Position numbers and translations under genes: made by a program. Below the pieces are notes generated by a model. It was given only the letters and a program-made list of their open reading frames with translations, was not told the origin of the DNA and did no database searches. From assembly GCF_014652575.1 (NCBI RefSeq), contig NZ_BMZB01000005.1, forward strand, positions 124,001 through 188,000: DNA of 64,000 bases, given 5' to 3'. Below are positions 51,462-60,883 of the stretch, one piece after another. The DNA is from Asticcacaulis endophyticus. GTDB taxonomy: Bacteria; Pseudomonadota; Alphaproteobacteria; Caulobacterales; Caulobacteraceae. Numbering within the stretch: position 1 is the first letter of the stretch; each line of letters opens with the position of its first letter.

Positions 51462-53525
51462 TTGACGTACGCACAAGATAAGTACAGGCCCGAAATAGAC
51501 GGGCTGAGAGCGCTGGCGATACTGCCGGTGATCTTCGGTCATGCCGGTTTTTCAATGTTTTCAGGCGGCTTTGTCGGTGTTGACGTATTCTTCGTCATCA
51601 GCGGATACCTGATCACGCGCATATTGGCCGATGAAATCGCCGAAGGGCGGTTCTCGCTGCTCAAGTTTTATGAACGGCGCGTGCGGCGCATTGCGCCGGC
51701 GCTTATCCTTGTCATGGTCGTGTCGATCCCGTTTGCATGGTTCACCATGCTGCCCGAAGAGTTTCGCGATTTCGGCCAGAGCCTGGTTGCGGTCAACCTG
51801 TTCCTGTCGAATGTGTTTTTTCTGGGCGAAAGCGGCTATTTCGAAGGGGCTGCGGAATATAAGCCCTTCCTGCACACCTGGTCTCTGGCGGTGGAGGAGC
51901 AGTTTTACCTGCTGTTCCCGCTGATTTTGTTTGCTATCTGGCGGTTTGCGCGTCGCTACATTATGGCCATTCTGGGCGTGGTGGCGCTGGCCAGCCTGAT
52001 CTGGGCGGAATATAACTGGCGTCATGATCCCAATGCGACCTTTTACCTGCTGCCGAGCCGGGCGTGGGAGTTGCTGGCCGGGGCCTTGCTGGCGCTGGGG
52101 ATGCGCAATCAGGGGCTTGAGACGGTCCATCCGCCGCTGATCGCGCGTCTGCACCACCTGATGATGCGGCGGGACGTGCGTCAGGTTCTGTCCATGGCCG
52201 GGCTGGTCATGATCATCACCCCGGTTCTGGTGATTGAGCATTTTATACCGTGGCCGGGCCTGCTGACCCTCATTCCGGTGAGTGGCGCCATGCTGGTTAT
52301 CGGGTTTGCGCGGGACGGGACGTGGGCCTACCGGATTTTGACCCAGCCATATTTTGTCGGCATCGGCCTGATCAGCTACAGCGCCTATCTGTGGCATCAA
52401 CCGGTGTTTGTGTTTGCGCGTCTGTTGTCGCCGGATGGAGTATCGACAAAGGGCTATATTGTTCTGACACTATTGTCGCTGGGGCTGGCTTATCTGACCT
52501 GGCGTTATGTCGAGCAGCCGTTCCGTAAGGGGCTGAAACTGCCAAAGTATCAGCTATTTGCCGGTGCCGCGGCCTGCGCGGCCAGTCTGGTGGCGGTCGG
52601 TATGGCGCTGCATGTCACCGGTGGCCTGCCTCAGCGCCTGAGCGCAGAAGAGCGCATGATCTCGGCGGGCAATGAATATACCAGCCCTTACGGCAAGGAC
52701 TGCCTGAACCAGATACCGACGTCTTTTGACAGCTATTGCCGGTTTGGCGACACGTCGGGCCGCACCGTGGCGGTGGTCGGCGACAGCATGTCGACCGAAG
52801 TATCATGGAAACTGGCCGAACACTTGACCGGGCAGCCGATCGGCATGCAGCAGTTTACCTGGACCGGCTGTCCGCCGTTTGCGGGGCTTATCCGGCGCGA
52901 AGACCCGGAGCCCTGTGCCCAGTTTCACACTAAGGCCCATCAGTATATTCTGGAGTCGAAAACCATCGACACCATCATCGTGGTATCGAACTGGGCCGAC
53001 TATTTCAGTTGCCCGGAAGCGCGTCAGTGTTACACCTCGGCAGAGCGGCCGGAACTGGTGCGGGGCCGTCGTGAGCCTGAGCGCGAAGTGGCCATTGCCG
53101 CGGTCATGGACCGTGAGTTTGACGCCTATCTTAAGGCCGGTAAGACCATCATTCTGGTCTATCCCATTCCGCAAATGAGCCACCATGTGCCGCGCTACAT
53201 GTTCTCATCGATCAAGAGCGCGCGCCGCAATCACGACCTGCCCAATCTGTCGCTGGAGGATCACCTTAAGCGCACACAGGTGGCCCGCAATCTACTGGAT
53301 CGGCAAAGCGCCAAGGCCGGGGTCATGTACTACGATCCGGCCCACGCGCTGTGCTCAGTCACGGCCTCCGGCTGCGCTTCGGAAAAGGGCGGTAAACCGC
53401 TCTATTACGATAATCTACATTTGAATGGCTATGGTGCCGATTTCCTGTCGTCAGATATCGTGCGGATGTTAGGGGTGGGCTTGAGCGTGCAAGTCGCCAC
53501 TCAAGAGGTACGAAAAAAGGCCTGA
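51462..53525 (+). CDS. OafA/YrhL-type acyltransferase with SGNH domain
   Basis: 687-residue integral membrane O-acyltransferase. An acyltransferase-3 domain (about 8-360) has some ten membrane segments and starts with the family signature YRPEIDGLRALAILPVIFGHAGF. It is followed by a C-terminal SGNH hydrolase-like domain (about 410-670) with GDSMSTEVSW (block I) and YYDNLHLNGYG (D-x-x-H block). Such proteins acetylate cell-surface polysaccharides. The TTG start at 51462 is preceded by GTGAGG at good spacing and gives the usual N-terminus. The stop lies inside a terminator hairpin. Confidence 0.88.
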   Translation: MTYAQDKYRPEIDGLRALAILPVIFGHAGFSMFSGGFVGVDVFFVISGYLITRILADEIAEGRFSLLKFYERRVRRIAPALILVMVVSIPFAWFTMLPEEFRDFGQSLVAVNLFLSNVFFLGESGYFEGAAEYKPFLHTWSLAVEEQFYLLFPLILFAIWRFARRYIMAILGVVALASLIWAEYNWRHDPNATFYLLPSRAWELLAGALLALGMRNQGLETVHPPLIARLHHLMMRRDVRQVLSMAGLVMIITPVLVIEHFIPWPGLLTLIPVSGAMLVIGFARDGTWAYRILTQPYFVGIGLISYSAYLWHQPVFVFARLLSPDGVSTKGYIVLTLLSLGLAYLTWRYVEQPFRKGLKLPKYQLFAGAAACAASLVAVGMALHVTGGLPQRLSAEERMISAGNEYTSPYGKDCLNQIPTSFDSYCRFGDTSGRTVAVVGDSMSTEVSWKLAEHLTGQPIGMQQFTWTGCPPFAGLIRREDPEPCAQFHTKAHQYILESKTIDTIIVVSNWADYFSCPEARQCYTSAERPELVRGRREPEREVAIAAVMDREFDAYLKAGKTIILVYPIPQMSHHVPRYMFSSIKSARRNHDLPNLSLEDHLKRTQVARNLLDRQSAKAGVMYYDPAHALCSVTASGCASEKGGKPLYYDNLHLNGYGADFLSSDIVRMLGVGLSVQVATQEVRKKA

Positions 53526-53545
53526 GCGAACACAGGCCTTTTTTT
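53513..53545. terminator. bidirectional terminator overlapping acyltransferase stop
   Basis: AAAAAAGGCCTG (53513-53524) pairs with CAGGCCTTTTTT (53533-53544) around an 8-base loop. The stem includes the acyltransferase stop codon. It also faces the end of the convergent grxD gene. Confidence 0.9.
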
Positions 53546-53564
53546 GAAGGATGATGCGGTTGGA

Positions 53565-53906
53565 TTAAGCCGCAACGATGCCCTTATCGGTCATCAGTTG
53601 CTTGAGTTCGCCCGACTGGAACATTTCGCGCACGATATCAGCGCCGCCCACGAACTCTTCGGCGACATAAAGCTGAGGGATGGTCGGCCAGTCGGTGAAA
53701 GCCTTGATGCCATCGCGGATCGCCTCGTCCTGAAGCACGTCAACGCCGGCAAATTCGACGCCCAGATGATCGAGAACCTGCACCACCAGCGAGGAGAACC
53801 CGCAACGCGGCGCATCGGGCGTGCCCTTCATGAACAGGACGACCGGATTGGTCTTGATCGTCGTCTCAATAAATTGCTGGGCTTCGGTGTTTACTTCAGT
53901 GCTCAC
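53565..53906 (-). CDS. grxD: monothiol glutaredoxin (Grx4/GrxD)
   Basis: 113-residue monothiol CGFS glutaredoxin with active-site Cys35 in PRCGFSSLVVQVL and the glutathione-binding WPTIPQLYV. CGFS glutaredoxins carry [2Fe-2S] clusters and pair with BolA proteins in iron-sulfur trafficking. A bolA gene lies about 1 kb upstream on the same strand, separated by an aldo-keto-like gene, so the three may form one transcript. Length is normal. Confidence 0.95.
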   Translation of the reverse strand: MSTEVNTEAQQFIETTIKTNPVVLFMKGTPDAPRCGFSSLVVQVLDHLGVEFAGVDVLQDEAIRDGIKAFTDWPTIPQLYVAEEFVGGADIVREMFQSGELKQLMTDKGIVAA

Positions 53907-53974
53907 GGTATCAGGCTCCGCATAAATGTATGGCTTTGATATAGGCGCGTAGTCCGTAAAAATCTAGGCCCCGA

Positions 53975-54889
53975 TCAGGCTTTGGCGCGGTTTTTCGGTC
54001 CGTGCTCGGTAAAGCGGGCCATTTCGATCTGGGCCGGGACGGAGGAGGGCATGTGACGCTCCGGCACCTGCGCCAGAAGTTCCAGTTGATCCACCGATTT
54101 TGGCTCAATCAGCACGCAGGAAATAGCGGTCTGGTGCAGGGCGTAGGACAGGCACAGTTCCTCCGCCGTCCAATCCGGGGTCTGGTGCAGAAAGGCATAG
54201 GTGCCAGCCCCGGTCAGCGGGTTCTCCGGTTTCTTAAAGAACCACGACTTCTTGCCATCGGAGGGCATCAGGTCGGAGGCTTTTTTATAGGCATCCGGAT
54301 AATAGTCGCGGGCGATGATGGACATGTCGCTGGCGACCGCCTTATCCATCAGGTTGCGCTTATCCCATGAGGTATCGAGGTCAAAGCGGGTGTCAATGAC
54401 GTTGAAATCGCCGCTCATGATCACTTCGTCCATGTCGGCGACATCGACGGTGGCGCAGGCATAGCGCAACATACGCGCTTCTTTGAGGCTTCGCAAAAAG
54501 GCGCGGCTGTCTTCGGGCAGGACGTAGTTGATGGGCCGCTCAAACGCCAGCATGTCGAGCCACATCAGGCCGGACTCCTTAATGGCCCCTTTCAGGCGCG
54601 ACCTGAGCGGGGTCAGTTCATAGCTGGTGGCGGGGCCATCAATGGTGCGGCCGTGCGCGGTGCAGCCGATAAACAACAGCTTGCGATCGACGACCGAAAA
54701 CACCTCGGCTGCCAGTTTGAGCAACTCAAGATCGGTGGTGTCGAAATGGAAGGTGTTGATGCCGTTTTCGAGCGCCGCCGTCATCAGGGCGGCGGCAGTA
54801 TTGCGGTTTTTATTGAACGTGTCCCAGCTCAGGCGCAGGCCTACGGTCGATAGCGCCATGCCGGAACGTCCAAAGGGGCGGTATCGCAT
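53975..54889 (-). CDS. aldo/keto reductase-like protein, active site apparently lost
   Basis: 304-residue TIM-barrel protein starting like an aldo/keto reductase (MRYRPFGRSGMALSTVGLRL) and keeping GINTFHFDTTD, with the Asp of the catalytic tetrad. The Tyr expected soon after is absent (the helix reads LELLKLAAEVF). The Lys strand reads KLLFIGCTAH without Lys, and the His strand reads LDMLAFERPI without His. It is thus probably a non-catalytic relative. It lies 13 bases downstream of bolA and about 70 bases before grxD on the same strand, which hints at a link to iron-sulfur or thiol metabolism. Confidence 0.65.
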   Translation of the reverse strand: MRYRPFGRSGMALSTVGLRLSWDTFNKNRNTAAALMTAALENGINTFHFDTTDLELLKLAAEVFSVVDRKLLFIGCTAHGRTIDGPATSYELTPLRSRLKGAIKESGLMWLDMLAFERPINYVLPEDSRAFLRSLKEARMLRYACATVDVADMDEVIMSGDFNVIDTRFDLDTSWDKRNLMDKAVASDMSIIARDYYPDAYKKASDLMPSDGKKSWFFKKPENPLTGAGTYAFLHQTPDWTAEELCLSYALHQTAISCVLIEPKSVDQLELLAQVPERHMPSSVPAQIEMARFTEHGPKNRAKA

Positions 54890-54902
54890 CGCGGGCGCTC
54901 CG

Positions 54903-55133
54903 TCAGGGGGCGCGGGTCTCTAACGCCAGGGCGTGAATTTCCCCCCCGACGCGACCCTTTAATGCGGCATAGACGCTCTGGTGCTGCTTGACCTTGCTCA
55001 GGCCCGCAAACGACGCGTCAGCAATAATTGCCTTATAGTGATCGCCATCACCGGCCAGATCGACAACCTCAATCTCAGCCTGTGGGAAGGCTGTTTTCAG
55101 AAGGGTTTCGAGGTCGCTCTGGGCAATGGGCAT
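54903..55133 (-). CDS. bolA: BolA-family protein
   Basis: 76-residue BolA-like protein beginning MPIAQSDLETLLKTAFPQAE. The conserved HYKAIIADASFAGLSKVKQHQSVYAAL holds the class-typical F-x-G-x-x-x-x-x-H-x-x-V-y pattern, then IHALALETRAP. I chose ATG 55133; an upstream TTG adds six residues. With CGFS glutaredoxin (grxD, about 1 kb downstream) it should form the BolA-Grx [2Fe-2S] complex. It is downstream of purL on the same strand after a 171-base gap. Confidence 0.9.
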   Translation of the reverse strand: MPIAQSDLETLLKTAFPQAEIEVVDLAGDGDHYKAIIADASFAGLSKVKQHQSVYAALKGRVGGEIHALALETRAP

Positions 55134-55304
55134 AATGGGACTCAAAGGCAATGACGGGGTAAACCTTAGCGTCAGGGTTATGACCCGAAGGTTAACACAA
55201 GCGTTAGGGTTACCGCTTAAGTGGGTTTGCGGGCGGTTATTTCAATCCATCGCACCTGTTTTAAAGCCTTGGGTTGCGATGTGATTTGCAATCGACTTTT
55301 GCGA

Positions 55305-57524
55305 TTAGGTGGGCGCGCCCATATAGGCGGGCAGCCACGCTTCGTGGGCGGCCTTGATCGAAGACAGGCTAAGCGACAGACCCGCATAGATCAGATCCGC
55401 GCCGGTCGCCAAACCCACGACCTGCGCCGGAACGCCAGCCTCAGCCGCACGCGCCAGCAGGGCATGGGCAGATGCGTCTTCGACCCCGACCAGATAACGG
55501 GCCTGATCTTCGGCAAAAGCGAACACGTGGTCTTCGAGGCCGGACGGGTTTTTAAGCTCAACCCCGACCTTTGAGGCCAGCCCCATTTCAAGGGCGGCAA
55601 TCACCAGTCCACCATCGCTCAGGTCATGAACGGCGGTGACGGCCTTGGTTTTGATCAGGTCGCGCACGAAATCGCCGTTACGCTTTTCGGCCTTGAGATT
55701 GACCTTGGGCGGGGCCCCGGCTTCGATGCCATGCACTTCACGCAGGTAAATGGACGACCCCATCTCACCCACGGTCGCGCCGATCAGCAACAGCACCTGA
55801 CCGGCCTTGAGGCTATTGTAGCCCGCGCGCTGATCATAGTCTTTCAGCAGACCGACCGCCCCAACGGTCGGGGTCGGCGGGATCGAGACGCCATTGGTTT
55901 CGTTATAGAGCGAGACATTGCCCGATACGACCGGGAAGACCAGTTCGCGGCAGGCTTCGGCCATGCCGTCGATGGCGCGCACGATCTGGCCCATAGTCTC
56001 AGGCTTTTCGGGGCTGCCGAAATTGAGGTTGTCGGTGATGGCGATCGGGTCAGCGCCCACAGCCGTCAGATTGCGCCAGGCTTCGGCCACGGCCTGCTTG
56101 CCGCCTTCATAGGGGTTGGCCAAAACATAGCGCGGGGTGCAGTCAGACGTTACCGCCAGCGCTTTTTTGGTGCCGTGGACGCGGACCATGCCGGCATCGT
56201 GGCCAGTCGAGGAATCGGCCAGGGTATCGGCCATGACGTGACGGTCATATTGCTCCCACAACCAGCGCTTGGACGACATGTCCGGCGAGGATATCATGGC
56301 CAGCAAGGCATCATTGAGGTTAGCCGGGGCAGGGATATCCGCAAGCTTAAGCTCCGGCTCACACTTGGGCTCAACCCACGGGCGGTCATAGAGCGGCGCA
56401 TCATCGCTGAGCGGGGCCAGCGGCAGGTCGCACACGACCTCGCCCTTATGGGTCAGGATAATGCGGCCGGAGGTGTTGGTTTCACCGATCACGGCGGCAT
56501 CCAAGCCCCATTTTTCAAAGACGCGGTAACCATCGGCTTCGCGGCCGGGCTTGAGGATGGCCAGCATACGCTCCTGCGATTCCGACAGCATCATCTCATA
56601 GGCCGACATGTTTTCTTCGCGCTGCGGCACCTTATCGAGGTCGAGGGTAATGCCAAGACCACCCTTACCGGCCATTTCGACCGAGGACGAGGTCAGGCCC
56701 GCCGCGCCCATGTCCTGAATGGCGGCCACAGCCCCGGTAGCCATCAGTTCCAGCGTGGCTTCGATCAGCAGCTTTTCGGCAAACGGGTCACCGACCTGAA
56801 CGGTCGGTCGTTTTTCCTCGGAATCCTCAGTGAACTCAGCCGACGACATGGTCGCCCCGTGGATACCGTCGCGGCCGGTCTTGGAGCCGAAATAGACGAC
56901 TGGCAGACCGGGTTCCGGGGCGGCGGAATAGAAGATCTTATCGGCATCGGCCAGACCCACGCACATGGCGTTGACCAGCACATTGCCATTATAGCCGGAA
57001 TGGAAGTTGGTCTCACCGGCCACGGTCGGCACGCCGACGCAGTTGCCATAGCCGCCGATACCGGCGACCACACCTTCGACGATGCGCTTAGTCTTGGGGT
57101 GGTCAGGCTCACCGAAACGCAGGGCGTTCAGCAGGGCCACAGGACGCGCGCCCATGGTGAAGACATCGCGCATGATGCCGCCAACACCGGTCGCGGCCCC
57201 TTGATAGGGCTCGATATAGGACGGGTGGTTGTGCGATTCCATCTTGAAGATACAGGCCTGGCCGTCATCAATGTCGATGACACCGGCATTTTCGCCCGGC
57301 CCGCAAATGACGCGGTCGCCGGTGACCGGAAACTTTTTCAGGTGCAGGCGCGAGGATTTGTAGGAGCAATGCTCCGACCACATGACCGAAAACACACCCA
57401 ACTCAACATAGTTCGGCTCACGCCCCAGCCGGTCAAGAATGACCTGATATTCATCAGGCTTCAGGCCGAACTCAGCGGCGTAATCGGCCATGGATTTGGG
57501 TTTAGGAGCGGTCGTCGTGGTCAT
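55305..57524 (-). CDS. purL: phosphoribosylformylglycinamidine synthase subunit PurL
   Basis: 739-residue small-type PurL, the synthetase subunit of the PurS-PurQ-PurL complex that makes formylglycinamidine ribonucleotide in purine synthesis. Visible blocks are [67 protein letters not shown] and the C-terminal [17 protein letters not shown]. Length is that of the three-subunit form (no fused PurQ). It is downstream of purS-purQ with a 50-base gap to purQ. Confidence 0.97.
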   Translation of the reverse strand: MTTTTAPKPKSMADYAAEFGLKPDEYQVILDRLGREPNYVELGVFSVMWSEHCSYKSSRLHLKKFPVTGDRVICGPGENAGVIDIDDGQACIFKMESHNHPSYIEPYQGAATGVGGIMRDVFTMGARPVALLNALRFGEPDHPKTKRIVEGVVAGIGGYGNCVGVPTVAGETNFHSGYNGNVLVNAMCVGLADADKIFYSAAPEPGLPVVYFGSKTGRDGIHGATMSSAEFTEDSEEKRPTVQVGDPFAEKLLIEATLELMATGAVAAIQDMGAAGLTSSSVEMAGKGGLGITLDLDKVPQREENMSAYEMMLSESQERMLAILKPGREADGYRVFEKWGLDAAVIGETNTSGRIILTHKGEVVCDLPLAPLSDDAPLYDRPWVEPKCEPELKLADIPAPANLNDALLAMISSPDMSSKRWLWEQYDRHVMADTLADSSTGHDAGMVRVHGTKKALAVTSDCTPRYVLANPYEGGKQAVAEAWRNLTAVGADPIAITDNLNFGSPEKPETMGQIVRAIDGMAEACRELVFPVVSGNVSLYNETNGVSIPPTPTVGAVGLLKDYDQRAGYNSLKAGQVLLLIGATVGEMGSSIYLREVHGIEAGAPPKVNLKAEKRNGDFVRDLIKTKAVTAVHDLSDGGLVIAALEMGLASKVGVELKNPSGLEDHVFAFAEDQARYLVGVEDASAHALLARAAEAGVPAQVVGLATGADLIYAGLSLSLSSIKAAHEAWLPAYMGAPT

Positions 57525-57574
57525 GGGGTACGTCTTCGTTTCATTCGCCTCGCTATGGGTAGCAAGGGCGTGAA

Positions 57575-58255
57575 TTAAGCGGCAGTGAGGGCCGAGTTAA
57601 GCAGGCTTTTGAACAGGGTCGCGCCATCGTCTGAGCCCAGTTCAGCTTCGAACGCGCGGTCAGGGTGGGGCATCATCCCCAGCACATTGCCGCGTGTGTT
57701 CATCAGGCCAGCGATGTCATTGGCGGAGCCGTTCGGGTTTTCGACATAACGGAACACGACCTGACCATTGCCCTCAATGGCGTTCAGGGTGTCGGCATCA
57801 GCGACGAAATTGCCGTCGGCATTGCCCTGCGTCATCCACACGCTCTGGCCCGGTTTGTAGCCTTGGGTAAAGGCGGTGTTATGGTTTTCGACCTTAAGCT
57901 CGATCGGCTTGCAGATATATTTCAGGGTGTTGTTGCGCATCAGGGCGCCGGGCAGGAGGCCCGATTCACACAAAATCTGAAAACCGTTGCAGATGCCGAT
58001 GACATTGACACCGCGCTCTGCCGCTTTCACGACCTCGGCCATCACCGGAGACAGCGACGCCATAGCCCCGCAGCGCAGATAATCGCCGTAAGAGAATCCA
58101 CCGGGCACCACGATCAGATCAAGGCCAGCGGGCAGGGCCGTGTCCTGATGCCAGACCATGTCAACATGGCCGCCAGTTGAGCGTTCGACCGCCACCTTGC
58201 AGTCGCGGTCACAGTTGGAGCCGGGGAAAACCAGAACAGCGGCCTTAAACGACAT
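57575..58255 (-). CDS. purQ: phosphoribosylformylglycinamidine synthase subunit PurQ
   Basis: 226-residue class I glutamine amidotransferase subunit supplying ammonia to PurL. The nucleophile Cys is in [19 protein letters not shown]. Its partner His and Glu are in [10 protein letters not shown] near the end. The start GSNCDRDC and oxyanion [15 protein letters not shown] are typical. It begins one base after the purS stop, so the two are translationally coupled. Confidence 0.97.
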   Translation of the reverse strand: MSFKAAVLVFPGSNCDRDCKVAVERSTGGHVDMVWHQDTALPAGLDLIVVPGGFSYGDYLRCGAMASLSPVMAEVVKAAERGVNVIGICNGFQILCESGLLPGALMRNNTLKYICKPIELKVENHNTAFTQGYKPGQSVWMTQGNADGNFVADADTLNAIEGNGQVVFRYVENPNGSANDIAGLMNTRGNVLGMMPHPDRAFEAELGSDDGATLFKSLLNSALTAA

Positions 58256-58256
58256 C

Positions 58257-58508
58257 TTAAGCGACCTCGACGGTGTAGGATTCGATCACGGTATTGGCCA
58301 AAAGCTTATCGCACATGTCCTTGACCTGAGCCTTGGCCTCATCGGCGGTGGTGGCCGCAACATCAAACTCCAGCACCTTACCGACGCGGACGTGGGACAC
58401 GCTGGCCCAGCCCTGAACCGTTGACAGGCCATTAAGTGCGCCCTCAACGGCTTTGCCCTGAACGTCCAGAACACCGGGTTTCAGGAATACGTGAACTTTA
58501 GCTTTCAT
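58257..58508 (-). CDS. purS: phosphoribosylformylglycinamidine synthase subunit PurS
   Basis: 83-residue PurS subunit that bridges PurQ and PurL. The family pattern [22 protein letters not shown] and [12 protein letters not shown] is clear. I chose ATG 58508 (MKAKVHVF); an upstream in-frame start adds 17 residues and would begin inside the hairpin. It starts the purS-purQ-purL block and follows purC across a 111-base gap with two hairpins. Confidence 0.95.
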   Translation of the reverse strand: MKAKVHVFLKPGVLDVQGKAVEGALNGLSTVQGWASVSHVRVGKVLEFDVAATTADEAKAQVKDMCDKLLANTVIESYTVEVA

Positions 58509-58534
58509 TGTTTTCACTTCTATCAATCTAAAGC

Positions 58535-58624
58535 GAAAATTTCCGCAGGGCCGCCCCAAGGAAATTTTCTCAATATCGAAACGTAAGAAAGTACACCGAG
58601 GCGCAGCCGAGGGACTTTCTTACG
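58535..58624 (-). repeat. two tandem hairpins between purC and purS
   Basis: Hairpin 1: CGTAAGAAAGT (58582-58592) with ACTTTCTTACG (58614-58624), loop 21 bases, overlapping the purC stop codon. Hairpin 2: GAAAATTTCC (58535-58544) with GGAAATTTTC (58560-58569), loop 15 bases with G/C-rich content. Neither is followed by a proper T tract, so they look more like RNA-stability or attenuation elements, or a second intergenic palindrome type, than simple terminators. Confidence 0.6.
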
Positions 58625-59384
58625 AGGTAATGCCACCTTCGATCACCTTGGGCATATCGCCCATGATGCCGAGGCGTTTGGCGACTTCGGTGTAGCTTTC
58701 AATCACATTGCCCATGTCGCGGCGGAAACGGTCCTTATCCAGTTTATCGCCCGTGGTCGAATCCCACAGACGGCAGCTATCGGGGCTGATTTCGTCGGCC
58801 AGAATAACGCGCGAGAACTCACCTTCAAACAGGCGGCCATATTCGATCTTGAAATCGACCAGCGTGATGCCGACCGCGGCAAACATGCCCGACAGGAAGT
58901 CGTTGACGCGCAGGGTCATGGCCAGGATTTCGTCGATTTCCTGAGTGTTAGCCCAGTTGAACGCCGTGACATGTTCTTCGGTGACCATCGGGTCTTCGAG
59001 GGCGTCGTTCTTATAGTAAAATTCGATGATCGAGCGCGGCAGTTGTTGCCCTTCAGGCAGTCCAAAACGCTTAGCCATCGAGCCGGCGACCACGTTGCGG
59101 CAGACGACTTCAAGCGGGATGATCTCGACTTCGCGGATCAGTTGCTCACGCAGGTTGAGGCGTTTGATGAAATGGTTCTGAACGCCGATGTTGTTCAGCT
59201 TGGTCATCACAAATTCAGAGATGCGGTTATTAATGACACCCTTGCCGTCCAGAACCGCCTTTTTCTGGGCGTTAAAGGCGGTGGCGTCATCCTTGAAATA
59301 CTGCACCAGCGTGCCGGGCTCAGGGCCCTCATAAAGGATCTTGGCCTTGCCTTCGTAGATTTTCTTACGGCTTTTGGTGGTCAT
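58620..59384 (-). CDS. purC: phosphoribosylaminoimidazole-succinocarboxamide synthase
   Basis: 254-residue SAICAR synthetase, step 8 in some numbering of purine synthesis. Family blocks are [57 protein letters not shown] and [18 protein letters not shown] 59384 is preferred to ATG 59390 because GGAG then has six-base spacing. It is the first gene of the minus-strand purC-purS-purQ-purL group, divergent from the zeta subunit gene. Confidence 0.96.
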   Translation of the reverse strand: MTTKSRKKIYEGKAKILYEGPEPGTLVQYFKDDATAFNAQKKAVLDGKGVINNRISEFVMTKLNNIGVQNHFIKRLNLREQLIREVEIIPLEVVCRNVVAGSMAKRFGLPEGQQLPRSIIEFYYKNDALEDPMVTEEHVTAFNWANTQEIDEILAMTLRVNDFLSGMFAAVGITLVDFKIEYGRLFEGEFSRVILADEISPDSCRLWDSTTGDKLDKDRFRRDMGNVIESYTEVAKRLGIMGDMPKVIEGGITS

Positions 59385-59646
59385 CACCATCTCCAGTCAA
59401 ACGGGAAAGCCAGCGGGGCGGCGGCAAAAACACCAAAACCCCGATGATAGCAAACATCAGGGGGCGGAACAGGATTTGCCGTCTGGAACTGCCTTTCGGA
59501 TACCTTGGGATAAGGCCTATACATCATATCTGATGCGTGTAGTGGCTGCAAATAATCAAAAACTTTTACGATGTAAATGACGGTTTCGATTGCACGCCGG
59601 AATAAGCCGCATTAAAGCTTAAAAGCACTATAGAGGTTTTTACCAG

Positions 59647-59970
59647 ATGACTACGTTTGAAGATCGTTCCAAGGGCTTTGAAAACCAGTTTGCCCACAGT
59701 GAGGAACTGGAATTTAAGGCTGCCGCCCGCCGCAACCGTATGGTGGGTCTTTGGGCCGGTGAAAAGATGGGCCTGACGGGCCAAATCCTTGAGGACTATG
59801 CCAAGGCGGTGGTTCGCGCTGACTTTGAGCAGCCCGGCGAAGAAGATGTGATCCGTAAGGTTTTAGGCGACCTTAAGGCCTCAAATCTGTCGGTCAGCGA
59901 ATCAGAAGTTCGCACCAGGGTTGCCGAATATCACGCTCAGGCCCGCGAAGCCCTTAAGGGCGAGCAATAA
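59647..59970 (+). CDS. F1Fo-ATPase inhibitor subunit zeta (DUF1476)
   Basis: 107-residue helical protein of DUF1476, the zeta inhibitor found in alphaproteobacterial ATP synthases. It starts MTTFEDRSKGFENQFAHSEELEFKAAARRN, the N-terminal inhibitory segment, and continues with LWAGEKMGLTG and DYAKAVVRADFEQPGEEDV. Zeta blocks ATP hydrolysis when membrane energy is low. It is a lone gene (AGAGG upstream) divergent from purC, with a strong terminator. It is not linked to the atp operon here, as is usual. Confidence 0.92.
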   Translation: MTTFEDRSKGFENQFAHSEELEFKAAARRNRMVGLWAGEKMGLTGQILEDYAKAVVRADFEQPGEEDVIRKVLGDLKASNLSVSESEVRTRVAEYHAQAREALKGEQ

Positions 59971-60025
59971 CCTAAGATGAGAGGTCCTCAAGGGCGAGCA
60001 ATAGCGAATAGGTCTCACAAGACAT

Positions 60026-60059
60026 AAAAAAGGCGGTGCTTGCGGGCACCGCCTTTTTT
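60026..60059. terminator. bidirectional intrinsic terminator
   Basis: AAAAAAGGCGGTGC (60026-60039) and GCACCGCCTTTTTT (60046-60059) pair perfectly around a 6-base loop, between the zeta gene and the convergent minus-strand gene. Confidence 0.93.
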
Positions 60060-60070
60060 GTTGTTTGCGA

Positions 60071-60790
60071 TTACACGCGCCAGTGTATGACATTGAACAC
60101 AAAGGCCGAGGTCATCAAAAGGCAGGCCAGCGACGCCACCCAGGTCCATGAGACGACCTGAAGGATACGGGCTTCATGAAAGGCGGCCGGCCGGGCCACA
60201 TGGGTAAAGTCCAGAAAATACTTGCCGGACGTGCGGCGGCGGCTGGAAGACCGACGACGGCGCGGGGCGTCTTCGGCAGACATGTGCTCAACCGCGTCGT
60301 CTTCATGCTCGCCCAGGTGATCGATACGGGCGGGCTCTGAACGGCTGGAGCGCGGGATCAGGTAATCGCCGTTGGAATCGAGATGCACCGAGTGCTCGTT
60401 CAGCACCTTGAACTGGCCTTCATAGGGCATGAAGTCGATATCACCGAACAAAGGTTTCAGGCGCTGCTCGAAATGACGAAGCTGGTTTTTGATGGTGCGG
60501 GCATATTCGGCGTTGCGCGTATCGATCGCCATAGTCCGGCGGGCATAGTTGAAGCCCATATAGCAAAAGCCGAGCGCGAACGTGAACCAGATGATCCGGT
60601 AGCCGACATCCGGCACCGAGAACGGATAGGTCGGGGCAATCAGTTGCATGACCGACAAAGCAAAACCTGCCATCAGACCAAGTTGGAAGGGCATGAAGCG
60701 GCGCAGTCGCTCCTGCTTTAGGTTATCATGAAAGACATGAAGGTCGACAAGCTTGCTCCACATCATCAGCGTGGGGGATTGCGGTTCCAT
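60071..60790 (-). CDS. membrane protein with arginine/serine-rich loop, unknown function
   Basis: 239-residue protein. Three hydrophobic segments at about residues 35-53, 64-81 and 212-235 should be membrane spans. Between the second and third lies a cytoplasm-type region with a helical part (about 95-115) and an unusually basic stretch APRRRRSSSRRRTSGK (about 175-190), just after an acidic HEDDAVEHMSAED segment. I do not recognise the family. It could bind nucleic acid or acidic lipids through this loop (inference). It is a lone minus-strand gene between the zeta gene and the 2OG oxygenase genes. Confidence 0.55.
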   Translation of the reverse strand: MEPQSPTLMMWSKLVDLHVFHDNLKQERLRRFMPFQLGLMAGFALSVMQLIAPTYPFSVPDVGYRIIWFTFALGFCYMGFNYARRTMAIDTRNAEYARTIKNQLRHFEQRLKPLFGDIDFMPYEGQFKVLNEHSVHLDSNGDYLIPRSSRSEPARIDHLGEHEDDAVEHMSAEDAPRRRRSSSRRRTSGKYFLDFTHVARPAAFHEARILQVVSWTWVASLACLLMTSAFVFNVIHWRV

Positions 60791-60883
60791 CTGTGTACGC
60801 CTTTTTCTGTATTATTCCGGCTCAACTAAAAGGTGAGGGCGGAACCAGAGCAAAAGGCGTGCCGAAGCTGAGGCTAGGACTAC

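Noticed and set aside
55626-57578. 650-codon open frame on the plus strand opposite purL
   Set aside because: The product is rich in His, Arg, Gly and Gln with no domain, and purL on the other strand is certain. It is an antisense shadow of codon bias.
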